This document shows, piece after piece, positions 53,635 to 61,963 of a stretch of 64,000 nt of DNA; the first letter of the stretch is position 1; every line of letters starts with the position of its first letter. The position numbers and the translations under genes are program-made. The notes under the pieces are model-generated. The model worked only from the letters and a program-made list of their open reading frames with translations, ran no database searches and was not told where the DNA came from. Source of the stretch: Uliginosibacterium paludis (GTDB lineage Bacteria; Pseudomonadota; Gammaproteobacteria; Burkholderiales; Rhodocyclaceae); assembly GCF_039631355.1 (NCBI RefSeq), contig NZ_JBDIVF010000003.1, forward strand, positions 310,001-374,000. The letters are read 5' to 3'.

Positions 53635-53662
53635 ATCAAAAGGCCCGCGGCGAGCGCGGGCC
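53635..53662 (-). terminator. Hairpin with short T-run between norZ and sirB2
   Basis: On the minus strand GGCCCGCG and CGCGGGCC form an 8-bp stem around CTCGC, followed by TTTTGAT. It could reduce sirB2-nsrR transcription relative to norZ. Confidence 0.65.
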
Positions 53663-53689
53663 GTTTGCCAGGGCAGGGCGGCGGCGTGC

Positions 53690-55966
53690 TCAGCCGCGCA
53701 GCGCGCTGGCTTGTGCGGCCGGAGCGGTCTGCCCGCGCTTGTGGGCGAGCAGTCGCAGTGCGAATGCGCCGAGGGCAATCACGCCTGCCGCGAAGACCAG
53801 GTCTCCCGGCACGCGCAGCCACACCAGGGCGGTCATCAGCTTGGAGTGAATGATCTCCGGTGAGCGGGCATACCACAAGCCCTGGCTCACGCTGGCCCAG
53901 GCCTGGTAGATTCCGGCGGGCACGAGCGAGATGAAGACCATCATCGCCAGACCGCCATTGAGCAGCCAGAAGGCGGCGCGCAGCAGCTTGTCGCTCCAGG
54001 CTTCACGGGGCATCAGGCCGCGCAGGCAGAAGAGCATCAGACCGATGCCGAGCATGCCATACACACCGAAGAGTGCAGCGTGGCCGTGTGCCGGCGTCAT
54101 GTTGAGACCCTGCACGTAGTAGAGCGAGATCGGCGGATTGATCGAGAAACCGAGCACCCCGGCACCCAGCGTGTTCCAGAACCCCACGGCCACGAAGAAC
54201 AGGATGATCCAGCGATAGTTGGCGACCCAGGGGGCGGCCTGGCTGCGCTTGTAGTTGCGGTAGCCCTCGAAGCCGATGAGCGCTAGCGGCACCACTTCAA
54301 GCGCCGAGAAGATCGCTCCGACGGCGATGACCGAAGTCGGCGTGCCGGTGAAGTAGAGGTGATGCAGCGTGCCGAGAATGCCGCCGAACAGGAACACGAT
54401 CGTTTCGAGCACGATGGCCGCGTTGGCCGCTGCCGTGCGGATGAGTCCCAGGCGGGTGAAGATCAGTGCGATTACCGCAGTGGCAAACACTTCGAAAAAG
54501 CCTTCAACCCACAGATGGACCAGCCACCAGCGCCAGTATTCGATCATCGAGTAATGACTGTGCTGGCCCCACATCAGCGAGCTCGCATAGAAGCCGCCGA
54601 TACAGGTGGCCGACAGGAAGACCATGGCGATCAGGCCGCGTGACTCCGACGGGCGCTTGAGTGCGGGCCACAGACCGCGCGCCATCAGACCCAGCCAGAT
54701 CATCAGGCCGGCGAAGAGCCCGTACTGCCAGATGCGGCCCATGCTGGTGTATTCGAGCCCCTGATTACCCAGCCAGAACGAGAAGTTCGTGCCCAGGCGC
54801 TGAAGGGTGCCGACCCAGCCGAAGGCAATCGAGCCCACCACGATCAGCAGCAGCGCATAGAAGAGCACATTCACGCCCAGCTTCTGGAAGCGCGGTTCAT
54901 GACCGGAGAGCGCCGGTGCAATGTAGAGACCGGTTGCGAGCCAGGCGGTGGCAATCCACAGCACGCCGAGCTGGGTATGAATGGTGCGGCTGACCGTGAA
55001 GGGCAGGACTTCTGCCAGCGGAATGCCGAAGAAGCTCTGACCCTCCACTGCGTAGTGCGCCGAGATCGCGCCCATGGCTACCTGGAGCAGGAGCAGACCG
55101 ATCACCACGTAGAAATACTTGATGGTCGCGCGCATCGAGGGCGTCGGCTTGAGTTCGAAGAGCGGATCGTGTGCAGGCGGCACCGGGTCTGCTTCCTCGC
55201 CCTGGGCGGAGTGCCAGGCCACCATGAAGGCCACGCCGGCAATCAGCAGCACGATGCTGGCAATCGACCAGATACCGTTGCCCGCGGTCGGCACGTTATT
55301 GACCAGCGGCTCATGTGGCCAGTTGCTGGTGTAGGAGAGATGCGTCTCGCCGGGCCGGTTGGTGGCGGCAGCCCAGGCGGACCAGAAGAAGAAAGCCGGC
55401 AGTGCCTGCAGATCGCCTTCGTCGCGGAGTGTTGCGCGCACCATCGCATACTGTTCGCGCAGGCTTTCCTGACTCGCGTCATTCCCGAAAAGCCCGGTGT
55501 AGTGGCGGACCAGCGCCTGAACGACGGCGGCGCGCTCAGGGCTGATGGTGATCGTTTTCGTTGCGGCGTCATAGCTGTTGTGGCGCAGCTCTTCCTGCAC
55601 GCGTGCGGCGATCACCGACTGCTGCTCGGGCGTGAGCTGATCGAAAGGCGCCTGGTGGCGTACCTGAGCCAGCTGTTCGCGCAGACCGACAGCCTCGCGA
55701 TGCAACCAGTCCGCGGACCAGTCCGGCGCGACATAACTGCCGTGGCCCCAGACCGAACCGAGCTGCTGCCCGCCCGCGGAAAGCCAGGCTTCCTGCCCGT
55801 GCAGGACTTGTCCCTCACCAAAGATCACCGTGCCATCGGGCGTCTGGACACGCTCGGGGATCGGTGGCGCCGAGAGGTAGATCTCGTGACCCATCCAGCC
55901 CAGTACGGCAAAAGAGAGAAAGAAGATGGCGGCGAGCCATTTCCAGAGTCTGCGTGACGATTTCAT
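53690..55966 (-). CDS. norZ: Quinol-dependent nitric oxide reductase
   Basis: Single-subunit qNOR that reduces NO to N2O with electrons from quinol, in the inner membrane. It has 758 residues. An N-terminal helix (about 10-28) and a large periplasmic domain (about 30-220, with QEAWLSAGGQQLGSVWGHGSY) replace NorC. Then come 12-13 helices of the heme-copper oxidase fold, with heme and non-heme iron histidines in SRTIHTQLGVLW, GQHSHYSMIEYWRWWLVHLW and LNMTPAHGHAALFGVYG, and the iron-binding Glu in EGFFEVFATAV. No cytochrome c gene lies nearby, consistent with quinol use. The promoter carries two candidate NsrR operators. Confidence 0.96.
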   Translation of the reverse strand: MKSSRRLWKWLAAIFFLSFAVLGWMGHEIYLSAPPIPERVQTPDGTVIFGEGQVLHGQEAWLSAGGQQLGSVWGHGSYVAPDWSADWLHREAVGLREQLAQVRHQAPFDQLTPEQQSVIAARVQEELRHNSYDAATKTITISPERAAVVQALVRHYTGLFGNDASQESLREQYAMVRATLRDEGDLQALPAFFFWSAWAAATNRPGETHLSYTSNWPHEPLVNNVPTAGNGIWSIASIVLLIAGVAFMVAWHSAQGEEADPVPPAHDPLFELKPTPSMRATIKYFYVVIGLLLLQVAMGAISAHYAVEGQSFFGIPLAEVLPFTVSRTIHTQLGVLWIATAWLATGLYIAPALSGHEPRFQKLGVNVLFYALLLIVVGSIAFGWVGTLQRLGTNFSFWLGNQGLEYTSMGRIWQYGLFAGLMIWLGLMARGLWPALKRPSESRGLIAMVFLSATCIGGFYASSLMWGQHSHYSMIEYWRWWLVHLWVEGFFEVFATAVIALIFTRLGLIRTAAANAAIVLETIVFLFGGILGTLHHLYFTGTPTSVIAVGAIFSALEVVPLALIGFEGYRNYKRSQAAPWVANYRWIILFFVAVGFWNTLGAGVLGFSINPPISLYYVQGLNMTPAHGHAALFGVYGMLGIGLMLFCLRGLMPREAWSDKLLRAAFWLLNGGLAMMVFISLVPAGIYQAWASVSQGLWYARSPEIIHSKLMTALVWLRVPGDLVFAAGVIALGAFALRLLAHKRGQTAPAAQASALRG

Positions 55967-55998
55967 GAGCGTTCCTTCCAGCGGAGAGGCGTGACAAT

Positions 55999-56021
55999 AA
56001 GATTCATAATAAATGAATCTT
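55999..56021. promoter_or_regulatory. Candidate NsrR operator 1 (overlaps the norZ -10)
   Basis: AAGATTCAT (55999-56007), spacer AATAA and ATGAATCTT (56013-56021) form a perfect 23-bp inverted repeat. Its half-sites resemble the NsrR consensus AAGATGCAT. It covers the -10 hexamer of the norZ promoter. Confidence 0.8.
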
Positions 56022-56034
56022 TATAAAGATTCAA
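56006..56034 (-). promoter_or_regulatory. norZ sigma-70 promoter
   Basis: On the minus strand TTGAAT (plus 56029-56034) and TATTAT (plus 56006-56011) are exactly 17 bases apart, about 40 bases before the norZ ATG. Both hexamers fall within the two inverted repeats, the layout of a repressor-blocked promoter. Confidence 0.75.
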
Positions 56035-56048
56035 ATTAAATGAATCTT
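56026..56048. promoter_or_regulatory. Candidate NsrR operator 2 (overlaps the norZ -35)
   Basis: AAGATTCA (56026-56033), spacer AATTAAA and TGAATCTT (56041-56048) form a second 23-bp inverted repeat, 27 bases centre to centre from the first. It covers the -35 hexamer. Confidence 0.78.
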
Positions 56049-56123
56049 AATGATCGTGTGAGGTCGGTTGCCTGGAAACGCGAGAGCACAGCGCGGCATG
56101 CGGCTGGCCCGGGCGGAAGGGCT

Positions 56124-56133
56124 GGCTTATAAT
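56124..56133 (+). promoter_or_regulatory. Probable extended -10 element for metNIQ
   Basis: A perfect TATAAT occurs in the context GGCTTATAATTCGC near 56124-56133, without a good -35. It would give a leader of about 200 bases before metN that is rich in small hairpins. Confidence 0.5.
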
Positions 56134-56255
56134 TCGCGCTCTCTTTTTCTGCCCGGGCGGGCAGGAAGACCGCCAGCCAGGCGGCTTCCGCAGAGGTCGC
56201 GCGGCGCCATGTGGCGTTCTGACAGCCTCTCCGTCCGCGCCTTCCGGACCTTTTC

Positions 56256-56345
56256 ATGTCCCCACAGATCCTTACGTCCGCAGCCGGTGCTGCGGTACGG
56301 GCGCTTTCCGCTGACGGAAAGCCCTTGCCCCGGAGCCTCCGATGA
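56256..56345 (+). CDS. Possible 29-residue upstream frame coupled to metN
   Basis: ATG 56256 opens a 29-residue frame (starts MSPQILTSAAGAAV) whose TGA at 56343-56345 overlaps the metN ATG. The overlap would couple translation. The ribosome site is weak and the codons are not enriched for Met, so this may be chance. The frame spans two small hairpins at 56278-56322. Confidence 0.2.
   Translation: MSPQILTSAAGAAVRALSADGKPLPRSLR
56278..56322 (+). promoter_or_regulatory. Tandem hairpins in the metN leader
   Basis: CCGCAGC/GCTGCGG (56278-56284 and 56289-56295, loop CGGT) and GCTTTCCG/CGGAAAGC (56303-56310 and 56315-56322, loop CTGA) are both perfect and end 20 bases before the metN ATG. No known SAM riboswitch pattern was recognised. 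Confidence 0.4.
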
Positions 56346-57385
56346 TCCGTCTGCAGAACGTAGGCAAGGTATTCAATGCGGCGGGCCGCGAGATTCACGC
56401 GCTGCGCGACGTCAATCTGGACATCGCCCGGGGCGAGATCTTCGGCATCGTCGGTCACTCCGGTGCCGGCAAGTCCACGCTGATCCGCCTGCTCAACCGG
56501 CTCGAAGGCGTGAGCAGCGGCCGCATCGAGCTCGATGGTGAAGATGTGACCGCGCTCGATGGCGAAGCCCTGCGCCAGATGCGCCAGCATGTCGGCATGA
56601 TCTTCCAGCACTTCAACCTGCTGGGGTCGCGCACCGTGGCACAAAACGTTGCAATGCCTCTGCGGATTGCCGGCATGAAGGACGGTGCGGCGATGGCCGC
56701 ACGTGTCGCAGAGCTGCTCGAACTGGTCGGTCTGGCCGATCAGGGCGACAAATATCCATCGCAACTCTCCGGTGGCCAGAAGCAGCGGGTGGGCATTGCG
56801 CGGGCGCTCGCCAATTCACCGAAGCTGCTGCTGTGTGACGAAGCCACCAGCGCGCTGGATCCGCAAACCACCCGCTCGGTGCTGGATCTGCTGCTGCAGA
56901 TCAACGAGAAGCTCGGGCTCACCATCGTGCTTATCACCCATGAGATGGATGTCGTGCGCGCGATCTGCGATCACGTGGCCGTACTCGATGGCGGCGTGAT
57001 CGTGGAGCAGGGGCCGGTTACGCAGGTCTTCCTGCATCCGCAGCACCCCACCACGCGGCGCTTCGTGCTCGAAGCGGAGAACCTCGACGAGAACGACGAG
57101 GACCAGATGCTCGCGAGCGTGCCAGGTTGCATCGTGCGGCTGAGCTATGTCGGCGAACGGGTGTACGAACCCATGCTGGCTACGGTGGCACGCGAATACG
57201 GGGTGGATTTCTGCATCCTGTCCGGCCGTGTCGAGCGCATCAAGCACACGCCTTGTGGCCAGCTCACGCTGGCGCTGACGGCGGAAGCGGCTGCCGTGAG
57301 GGGCGCCATTGCCGCGCTGGAAGCGCGCGGCGTTCATGTCGACGTGCTGCGTGAAACCAGCCCGGCCACCAAGGGAGCACTCTGA
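56342..57385 (+). CDS. metN: Methionine ABC transporter ATP-binding protein
   Basis: ATPase of the D- and L-methionine importer, 347 residues. It begins MIRLQNVGKVFNAAGREIHA and has Walker A GHSGAGKSTLIRLLNRLE near 38, signature LSGGQKQRVGIARAL near 138, Walker B LLLCDEATSALDPQT near 159, and H-loop ITHEMDVVRAICDHV near 198. The last 80 residues are the NIL domain (IVRLSYVGERVYEPMLATVA), which binds methionine and inhibits transport. GGAGCC precedes the start. The stop overlaps the metI ATG by one base (TGATG). Confidence 0.97.
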   Translation: MIRLQNVGKVFNAAGREIHALRDVNLDIARGEIFGIVGHSGAGKSTLIRLLNRLEGVSSGRIELDGEDVTALDGEALRQMRQHVGMIFQHFNLLGSRTVAQNVAMPLRIAGMKDGAAMAARVAELLELVGLADQGDKYPSQLSGGQKQRVGIARALANSPKLLLCDEATSALDPQTTRSVLDLLLQINEKLGLTIVLITHEMDVVRAICDHVAVLDGGVIVEQGPVTQVFLHPQHPTTRRFVLEAENLDENDEDQMLASVPGCIVRLSYVGERVYEPMLATVAREYGVDFCILSGRVERIKHTPCGQLTLALTAEAAAVRGAIAALEARGVHVDVLRETSPATKGAL

Positions 57386-58059
57386 TGGACAGCCTGCTGC
57401 AGATCATCCTGGCCATTGACTGGGCCGAAATCGCTCAGGCCTCGCTCGACACCCTGCTCATGCTGGGTGCCTCGCTCTTCTTCACCGCGCTGGCCGGCCT
57501 GCCGCTGGGCGTGCTGCTGTTCCTGACCGGCCCGCGCCAGTTGCTGTCGCAGCCCGTTGTGTACGGCGGGCTTTCGTTCATGGTGAACGTGCTGCGTTCG
57601 CTGCCTTTCATCATCCTGCTGATCCTGATGATTCCGGTGACGGTACAGCTGACCGGCACTTCGCTCGGGGTGGCCGGGGCGATACCGCCGCTGGTGGTCG
57701 CGACGATTCCCTTCTTTGCCCGTCTGGTCGAGACGGCGCTGCGCGAAGTGGACCGCGGCATCGTGGAAGCCATGCTGGCCAGCGGCGCCAGCACGCGTCA
57801 GATCGTGCTCTGGGCGCTGCTGCCCGAAGCCCTGCCGGGCGTCATCGCCGCGCTGACGGTCACAGCCATCACGCTGGTGGCCTATACCGCGATGTCGGGC
57901 GTGATCGGCGGAGGCGGTCTGGGTGACCTCGCCGTGCGCTTCGGCTACCAGCGCTTCCGCAGCGATGTGATGGCCGTCACGGTCATCCTGTTGCTCGTAC
58001 TGGTGCAGCTTCTGCAGATGGCGGGCGATCGTCTCGTTCATCATTTCAGCCGGAAATGA
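57385..58059 (+). CDS. metI: Methionine ABC transporter permease
   Basis: MetI permease of 224 residues with five helices. Conserved parts are the N-terminal ASLDTLLMLGASLFFTALAGLPLG, FMVNVLRSLPFIILLILMIPVT near 70, the MetN-docking loop GIVEAMLASGASTRQIVLWALLPEA (near 131-155), and the end GGLGDLAVRFGYQRF. It overlaps metN by one base. metQ follows after 135 bases that contain a hairpin and a palindrome. Confidence 0.97.
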   Translation: MDSLLQIILAIDWAEIAQASLDTLLMLGASLFFTALAGLPLGVLLFLTGPRQLLSQPVVYGGLSFMVNVLRSLPFIILLILMIPVTVQLTGTSLGVAGAIPPLVVATIPFFARLVETALREVDRGIVEAMLASGASTRQIVLWALLPEALPGVIAALTVTAITLVAYTAMSGVIGGGGLGDLAVRFGYQRFRSDVMAVTVILLLVLVQLLQMAGDRLVHHFSRK

Positions 58060-58091
58060 TTCCTTTGTCTGGCAGTAGAACCAAAGGGAAT
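58059..58091 (+). other. Hairpin at the end of metI
   Basis: ATTCCTTTG (58059-58067) pairs with CAAAGGGAAT (58082-58091) with one bulge and a 14-base loop. No T-run follows. It probably stabilises the metNI message or attenuates metQ. A separate perfect palindrome, AGTGCA/TGCACT, lies at 58128-58146. Confidence 0.35.
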
Positions 58092-58194
58092 TAGGAAATG
58101 CCGGTTTCACGCTTGTCGCGCATTTGAAGTGCAAGGATCATGCACTACATGGCACTCAGACTGCCGGTTCGTGAATAACTTATAAGGAAACAGC

Positions 58195-58980
58195 ATGAAA
58201 AAGATCATTACGCCCTTGCTGGCCAGCCTGGTGGCGGTCCTGTCTGTCGGAGCACACGCAGCCGAGCATCTGAGTGTGGCTGCAACGCCGGTACCGCACG
58301 CCGAGATCCTCGAGTTCATCAAGCCCGAACTCGCCAAGCAGGGCGTTGAACTGGATGTGAAGGTCTTCACCGACTACGTACAGCCGAACGTCCAGGTCGA
58401 GGAAAAGCGTCTGGATGCCAACTTCTTCCAGCACCAGCCCTACCTCGACAGCTTCAACAAGGAAAAGGGCACGCACCTCATCAGCGTGGCGCAGGTGCAC
58501 GTCGAGCCTTTCGGCATCTACAGCCGCAAGGTCAAGGCCCTGAGCGAGCTGAAGGAAGGCGCGACGGTCGCGATTCCGAATGACCCCACCAACGGCGGCC
58601 GCGCGCTGCTGCTGCTGGAGAAGGCCGGCCTCATCAAGCTCAAGGACAGCAAGAACCTGCAGGCCACCGCGAAGGACATCGTTAGCAATCCGAAGAAGCT
58701 GAAGGTGCGCGAACTCGAAGCCGCCACGCTGCCGCGCATCGTGGGCCAGGTGGATGCCGCCGCGATCAATACCAACTACGCGCTTGAAGCCGGTCTGGTG
58801 CCGACCAAGGATGCGCTGGCGATCGAAGGCAGCGAATCTGCCTATGCCAACATCCTGGTGGTGCGCTCGGGCAACGAAAACAATCCGGCCGTGCAGAAGC
58901 TGGTCGCCGCGCTGAAGACCCCGGCCGTGAAGAAGTTCATCGCCGACAAGTACAAGGGCGCGGTGGTGCCGGCGTTCTGA
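58195..58980 (+). CDS. metQ: Methionine-binding protein MetQ
   Basis: Substrate receptor of the methionine importer, 261 residues. The signal peptide ends at AHA (about residue 22). No lipobox Cys is present (VGAHAAEHLSVA), so it is likely a free periplasmic protein rather than a lipoprotein as in E. coli. The NLPA-family core is clear: VAATPVPHAEILEFIKPELA, DANFFQHQPYLDSFNKEKG near 80, and IPNDPTNGGRALLLLEKAGLI near 125. AAGGAA lies eight bases before ATG. A terminator follows. Confidence 0.96.
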   Translation: MKKIITPLLASLVAVLSVGAHAAEHLSVAATPVPHAEILEFIKPELAKQGVELDVKVFTDYVQPNVQVEEKRLDANFFQHQPYLDSFNKEKGTHLISVAQVHVEPFGIYSRKVKALSELKEGATVAIPNDPTNGGRALLLLEKAGLIKLKDSKNLQATAKDIVSNPKKLKVRELEAATLPRIVGQVDAAAINTNYALEAGLVPTKDALAIEGSESAYANILVVRSGNENNPAVQKLVAALKTPAVKKFIADKYKGAVVPAF

Positions 58981-59009
58981 TCGCCCGCAATCACGCTGAC
59001 TGAAACGGA

Positions 59010-59035
59010 ACGGGCCGCACAACGCGGCCCGTTTT
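59010..59035 (+). terminator. Intrinsic terminator after metQ
   Basis: ACGGGCCGC (59010-59018), loop ACAAC and GCGGCCCGT (59024-59032) are followed by TTTC. It is a strong 9-bp stem 30 bases after the metQ stop. Confidence 0.82.
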
Positions 59036-59053
59036 CATTGGCGTGACGGTGGC

Positions 59054-59668
59054 TCAGTCCGGGCAGCGGGCGGAGCCCGAAGCCTGGGCTCGGGCGCCCG
59101 CGTCGAGCGCGCTGGCAAGTGTCTGAACCAGTTTCTGCTGGGCTTCCACCATTGAACTGGCGGTATTGCCGGCCTCGGCCGAGAGACGCGTACTGCAGGT
59201 GAGGGTGGGCAACTCGCGGCGGGCAGCGCGTTCCAGCGTCCAGTCTGCCGTCAGGATGGCCTTTGCGCCGGCCTGCAGCTCGAAGCTGCGCACGGCCACA
59301 CGGATCTGCAACACATCGGCGTCGACCGGCGAAGGCAGACCGGAGACGTTGCGCGCGCCGAGCGTGCTGCCGAGACTGTTCGCCAGCGCCTGACGCAGCT
59401 CGTCGGCAAGCGGTGCGGACCAGCGATCATTTTCCAGCAGGCCGAGGCCGGCCGTGCCTTGCCGGACCACCAGCTCCTGACGATCGACACCGGCCGGCAC
59501 GATCACGCTGGCGATATCCAGTCGATCAAGCAGTGCCGGCGAGGCGGGGGCGGTGGTGCTGGCCGGCGCCACCAGGGTATGGAAGCGGATGGCGGGAGCG
59601 CTGGCGCAGGCGCCGAGCGTGGCCGCAAGCAGGCACACTGTGCCGCAGCGAAGGAAAGGGCGGTTCAT
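59054..59668 (-). CDS. pqiC: PqiC-like outer-membrane lipoprotein
   Basis: ABC-type auxiliary lipoprotein of 204 residues. The lipobox is LGACAS (Cys near residue 21), followed by IRFHTLVAP, the usual PqiC start (compare FYTL). The domain continues with IASVIVPAGVDRQELVVRQG and WSAPLADELRQALANSLG. PqiC forms the outer-membrane end of the PqiABC lipid-transport bridge. It overlaps pqiB by four bases and is the last gene of the operon. Confidence 0.9.
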   Translation of the reverse strand: MNRPFLRCGTVCLLAATLGACASAPAIRFHTLVAPASTTAPASPALLDRLDIASVIVPAGVDRQELVVRQGTAGLGLLENDRWSAPLADELRQALANSLGSTLGARNVSGLPSPVDADVLQIRVAVRSFELQAGAKAILTADWTLERAARRELPTLTCSTRLSAEAGNTASSMVEAQQKLVQTLASALDAGARAQASGSARCPD

Positions 59669-61338
59669 CGTGCTTTCTCCTGTTGGGCCGGCGGGGCCAT
59701 CGGCGGAATCACCGGCGCGGGGGCCGGCTGCGCGCTGCCGGCGCCACGGCCACGCAGCAGCGATTCCGGATGACGGCCGAGCAGCTCGGTCAGCTGGCGC
59801 AGGGACCAGGCACTGCGCTGGAGGGCGTCCAGCGTCTGGCCAAGATCCTGTTGCAGGTGGCCGTTCTCCGACAGCATGCGGTTGGCATTGTCCAGCGTCT
59901 GCTGCGTGCCCTGCAGCGTCGTGCGGAATTCGGGCAGCACGCCCTCGTTCACGTTCTTGAGCGTCTTGTTGAGTTCGACGATGCTGGCGTTGGCATTCCT
60001 GCCGATGTCATCGAAGGGAATCTTCTCAACCTTGGTGACGATGCTCGCCACCTGCTGCTGCAGGTCTTCGAGACTGCTGCGCACCGTAGGCATGGTCAGC
60101 GGGCGGGCGGCCGGGTTGAAGGCGACCGGCGGCGCATTCGGGATGAAGTCGATCGCGATGTAGAGCTGACCGGTCAGCAGGTTGCCGGTGCGGGCCTGGG
60201 CACGCAGACCCTTTGCCACGAGCGGCACGAGGAAGGTCGGCGTGTCGTCCTTGTCATTCGGCCCGCGCTTTTCGCTGATGCCTTCCAGTCGGTCCGGATA
60301 GATCACGGCGTCGACCACGACCGGGAAGCGGTGACGCGGCGCGTCGTATTCGAGTCTCACCGAGCGCACATGGCCAATGTTGATGCCGAAGAACTCGACC
60401 GGCGCGTTTTCGGTCAGCCCGCGCATGGTCTGGTCAAAGCGCATGCGCAGCAGGCGCGGCGCGCCATCGGGCTTAGCGAGCGCCTGCTTCTGGGAACTCG
60501 CCAGGCTGAAGCGGCTGTCAGCCGGTGCAGGCTTGGCGGTTTCGGCGGAGTCTTCTGGCGTAGCGAAAGCAATACCGCCCGAGACCACGGTGGCCAGCGA
60601 CTGCGAGTCGACCTGCAGGCCTTCGGCGCCGATGGACACATCCACGCCGCTGGCATTCCAGAAGCGGCTGTCGGTGGTCACGAAGGCATCATTCGGTGCG
60701 AACACGAAGATCTGCAGGGTCACGCCCTGACCATCGCTGTCGAGCTTGTAGCCGGTGACCTGGCCGACCTGGATGCGACGGAACAGGACCGGGGATCCGA
60801 TATCGAGCGAACCCAGATCGTCCGCATGCAGTTCGAAGCTCTTGCCGGGCGTTCCCTTGATAACGGAGGGGGGCGTTTCGAGCCCCTGGAACTCGTACTG
60901 GTCGTCCCCCTGGGCTTCGGAATCCACGCCGATGTAGGCGCCCGAGAGCACGGTGTCGATGCCGGAAATCCCGCCGGCACCGATGCGCGGACGCACCACC
61001 CAGAAACGGGAGCCTTCGCGGGCGAAGCGGGCGGCATCCTTCCTCAGCTCGACCGTGACATTTACGCGGGAGAGATCCCGTTGCAGCGCGATCGACTTCA
61101 CGCTGCCAATGACAACGTCCTTGTACTTCACCGGCGTCTTGCCGGCCTCCAGACCCGTCGCGCTCTCGAAGCTGATCTCGATCGTGGGGCCAACGGAGAG
61201 CCAGGCATTGACCAGCAGCGAGAGGCCGACCACGGCGGCAATCAGCGGCACCAGCCAGACCAGCGAGAGATGCAGGCGTGGCCGCTTCACCTGGGCAGGC
61301 GGGGCGGTCGGAACGGGGTCTTCAGGTGTCGGATTCAT
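59665..61338 (-). CDS. pqiB: PqiB-like MCE-domain tunnel protein
   Basis: A 557-residue MCE protein spanning the periplasm. One N-terminal helix (about 24-45, LSLVWLVPLIAAVVGLSLLV) is followed by three MCE domains: ISFESATGLEAGKTPVKYKDVVIG near 55, GLETPPSVIKGTPGKSFELH near 150-190, and LRMRFDQTMRGLTENAPVEFFG near 300. A long C-terminal helical region (about 410-530) would form the needle. The end is Pro-rich. It belongs with PqiA and PqiC. The start is at 61338, and it overlaps the upstream pqiA-like gene by 17 bases. Confidence 0.95.
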   Translation of the reverse strand: MNPTPEDPVPTAPPAQVKRPRLHLSLVWLVPLIAAVVGLSLLVNAWLSVGPTIEISFESATGLEAGKTPVKYKDVVIGSVKSIALQRDLSRVNVTVELRKDAARFAREGSRFWVVRPRIGAGGISGIDTVLSGAYIGVDSEAQGDDQYEFQGLETPPSVIKGTPGKSFELHADDLGSLDIGSPVLFRRIQVGQVTGYKLDSDGQGVTLQIFVFAPNDAFVTTDSRFWNASGVDVSIGAEGLQVDSQSLATVVSGGIAFATPEDSAETAKPAPADSRFSLASSQKQALAKPDGAPRLLRMRFDQTMRGLTENAPVEFFGINIGHVRSVRLEYDAPRHRFPVVVDAVIYPDRLEGISEKRGPNDKDDTPTFLVPLVAKGLRAQARTGNLLTGQLYIAIDFIPNAPPVAFNPAARPLTMPTVRSSLEDLQQQVASIVTKVEKIPFDDIGRNANASIVELNKTLKNVNEGVLPEFRTTLQGTQQTLDNANRMLSENGHLQQDLGQTLDALQRSAWSLRQLTELLGRHPESLLRGRGAGSAQPAPAPVIPPMAPPAQQEKAR

Positions 61339-61963
61339 CTTTTTCCTTGCCCTCCCAGATCAGGCGGGGATCGAATTGCATGGCCGAGAGCATGGTCAGG
61401 ATCACGACCACTCCGAAATACAGGATGCCCGGTCGCGGCTCGGCAGCGCTCAGCGCATGGAACTGTACCAGCGCACACACGATGGCGACGACCAGCACGT
61501 CGAGCATCGACCAGTAACCGACCAGTTCGACGATGCGGTAGAGCCCGGCGCGCTCGCGCATGCCCTGGGCACTCTTGCGGAAACTGCTCCAGAACAGCGT
61601 GCCCAGCGCAATGAACTTGGTGCAGGGCACCGCGATGCTGGCCACGAATATGATGAGTGCAATGCCGATTTCGCCGTTCGCCCAGAAGTCGAGCACGCCT
61701 TCCATGATGGTGCGGTCAACCACGTCACCGAGCTGCGTCGTGCGCATCACCGGCATCAGGTTGGCGGGAAAATACAGGATCAGTGCGGCCAGCAGCAGCG
61801 CACTGGCCCGCCCCAGCGCGCCTTCATGCAGACCGGCCAGGACGCTGCCGCAGCGAGGGCACACGACCTTGCCCATGTCATGATCGGCCGGGCGCGCGCA
61901 GACAAGGCCGCAGCCGTGGCAAGCGATGACGCCGGCTTGGCGGGCCGTCGGGGCCCGGCTCAT
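61322..61963 (-). CDS. pqiA: PqiA-like half protein, second (C-terminal half)
   Basis: A 213-residue membrane protein corresponding to one of the two repeats of E. coli PqiA. A zinc ribbon is at the N-terminus (IACHGCGLV, then VVCPRCGSVL, residues about 13-43), followed by four helices (LLLAALILYFPANLMPVM; ALIIFVASIAVPCTKFIALG; GYWSMLDVLVVAIVCALVQF). It begins inside the stop of the first half (ATGA overlap) and overlaps pqiB by 17 bases. The two halves probably assemble into the equivalent of one PqiA. Confidence 0.9.
   Translation of the reverse strand: MSRAPTARQAGVIACHGCGLVCARPADHDMGKVVCPRCGSVLAGLHEGALGRASALLLAALILYFPANLMPVMRTTQLGDVVDRTIMEGVLDFWANGEIGIALIIFVASIAVPCTKFIALGTLFWSSFRKSAQGMRERAGLYRIVELVGYWSMLDVLVVAIVCALVQFHALSAAEPRPGILYFGVVVILTMLSAMQFDPRLIWEGKEKDESDT

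Noticed and set aside
56049..56341. SAM or SAH riboswitch ahead of metNIQ
   Set aside because: The conserved loops of the SAM and SAH classes I know were not found; only generic GC-rich hairpins are present.
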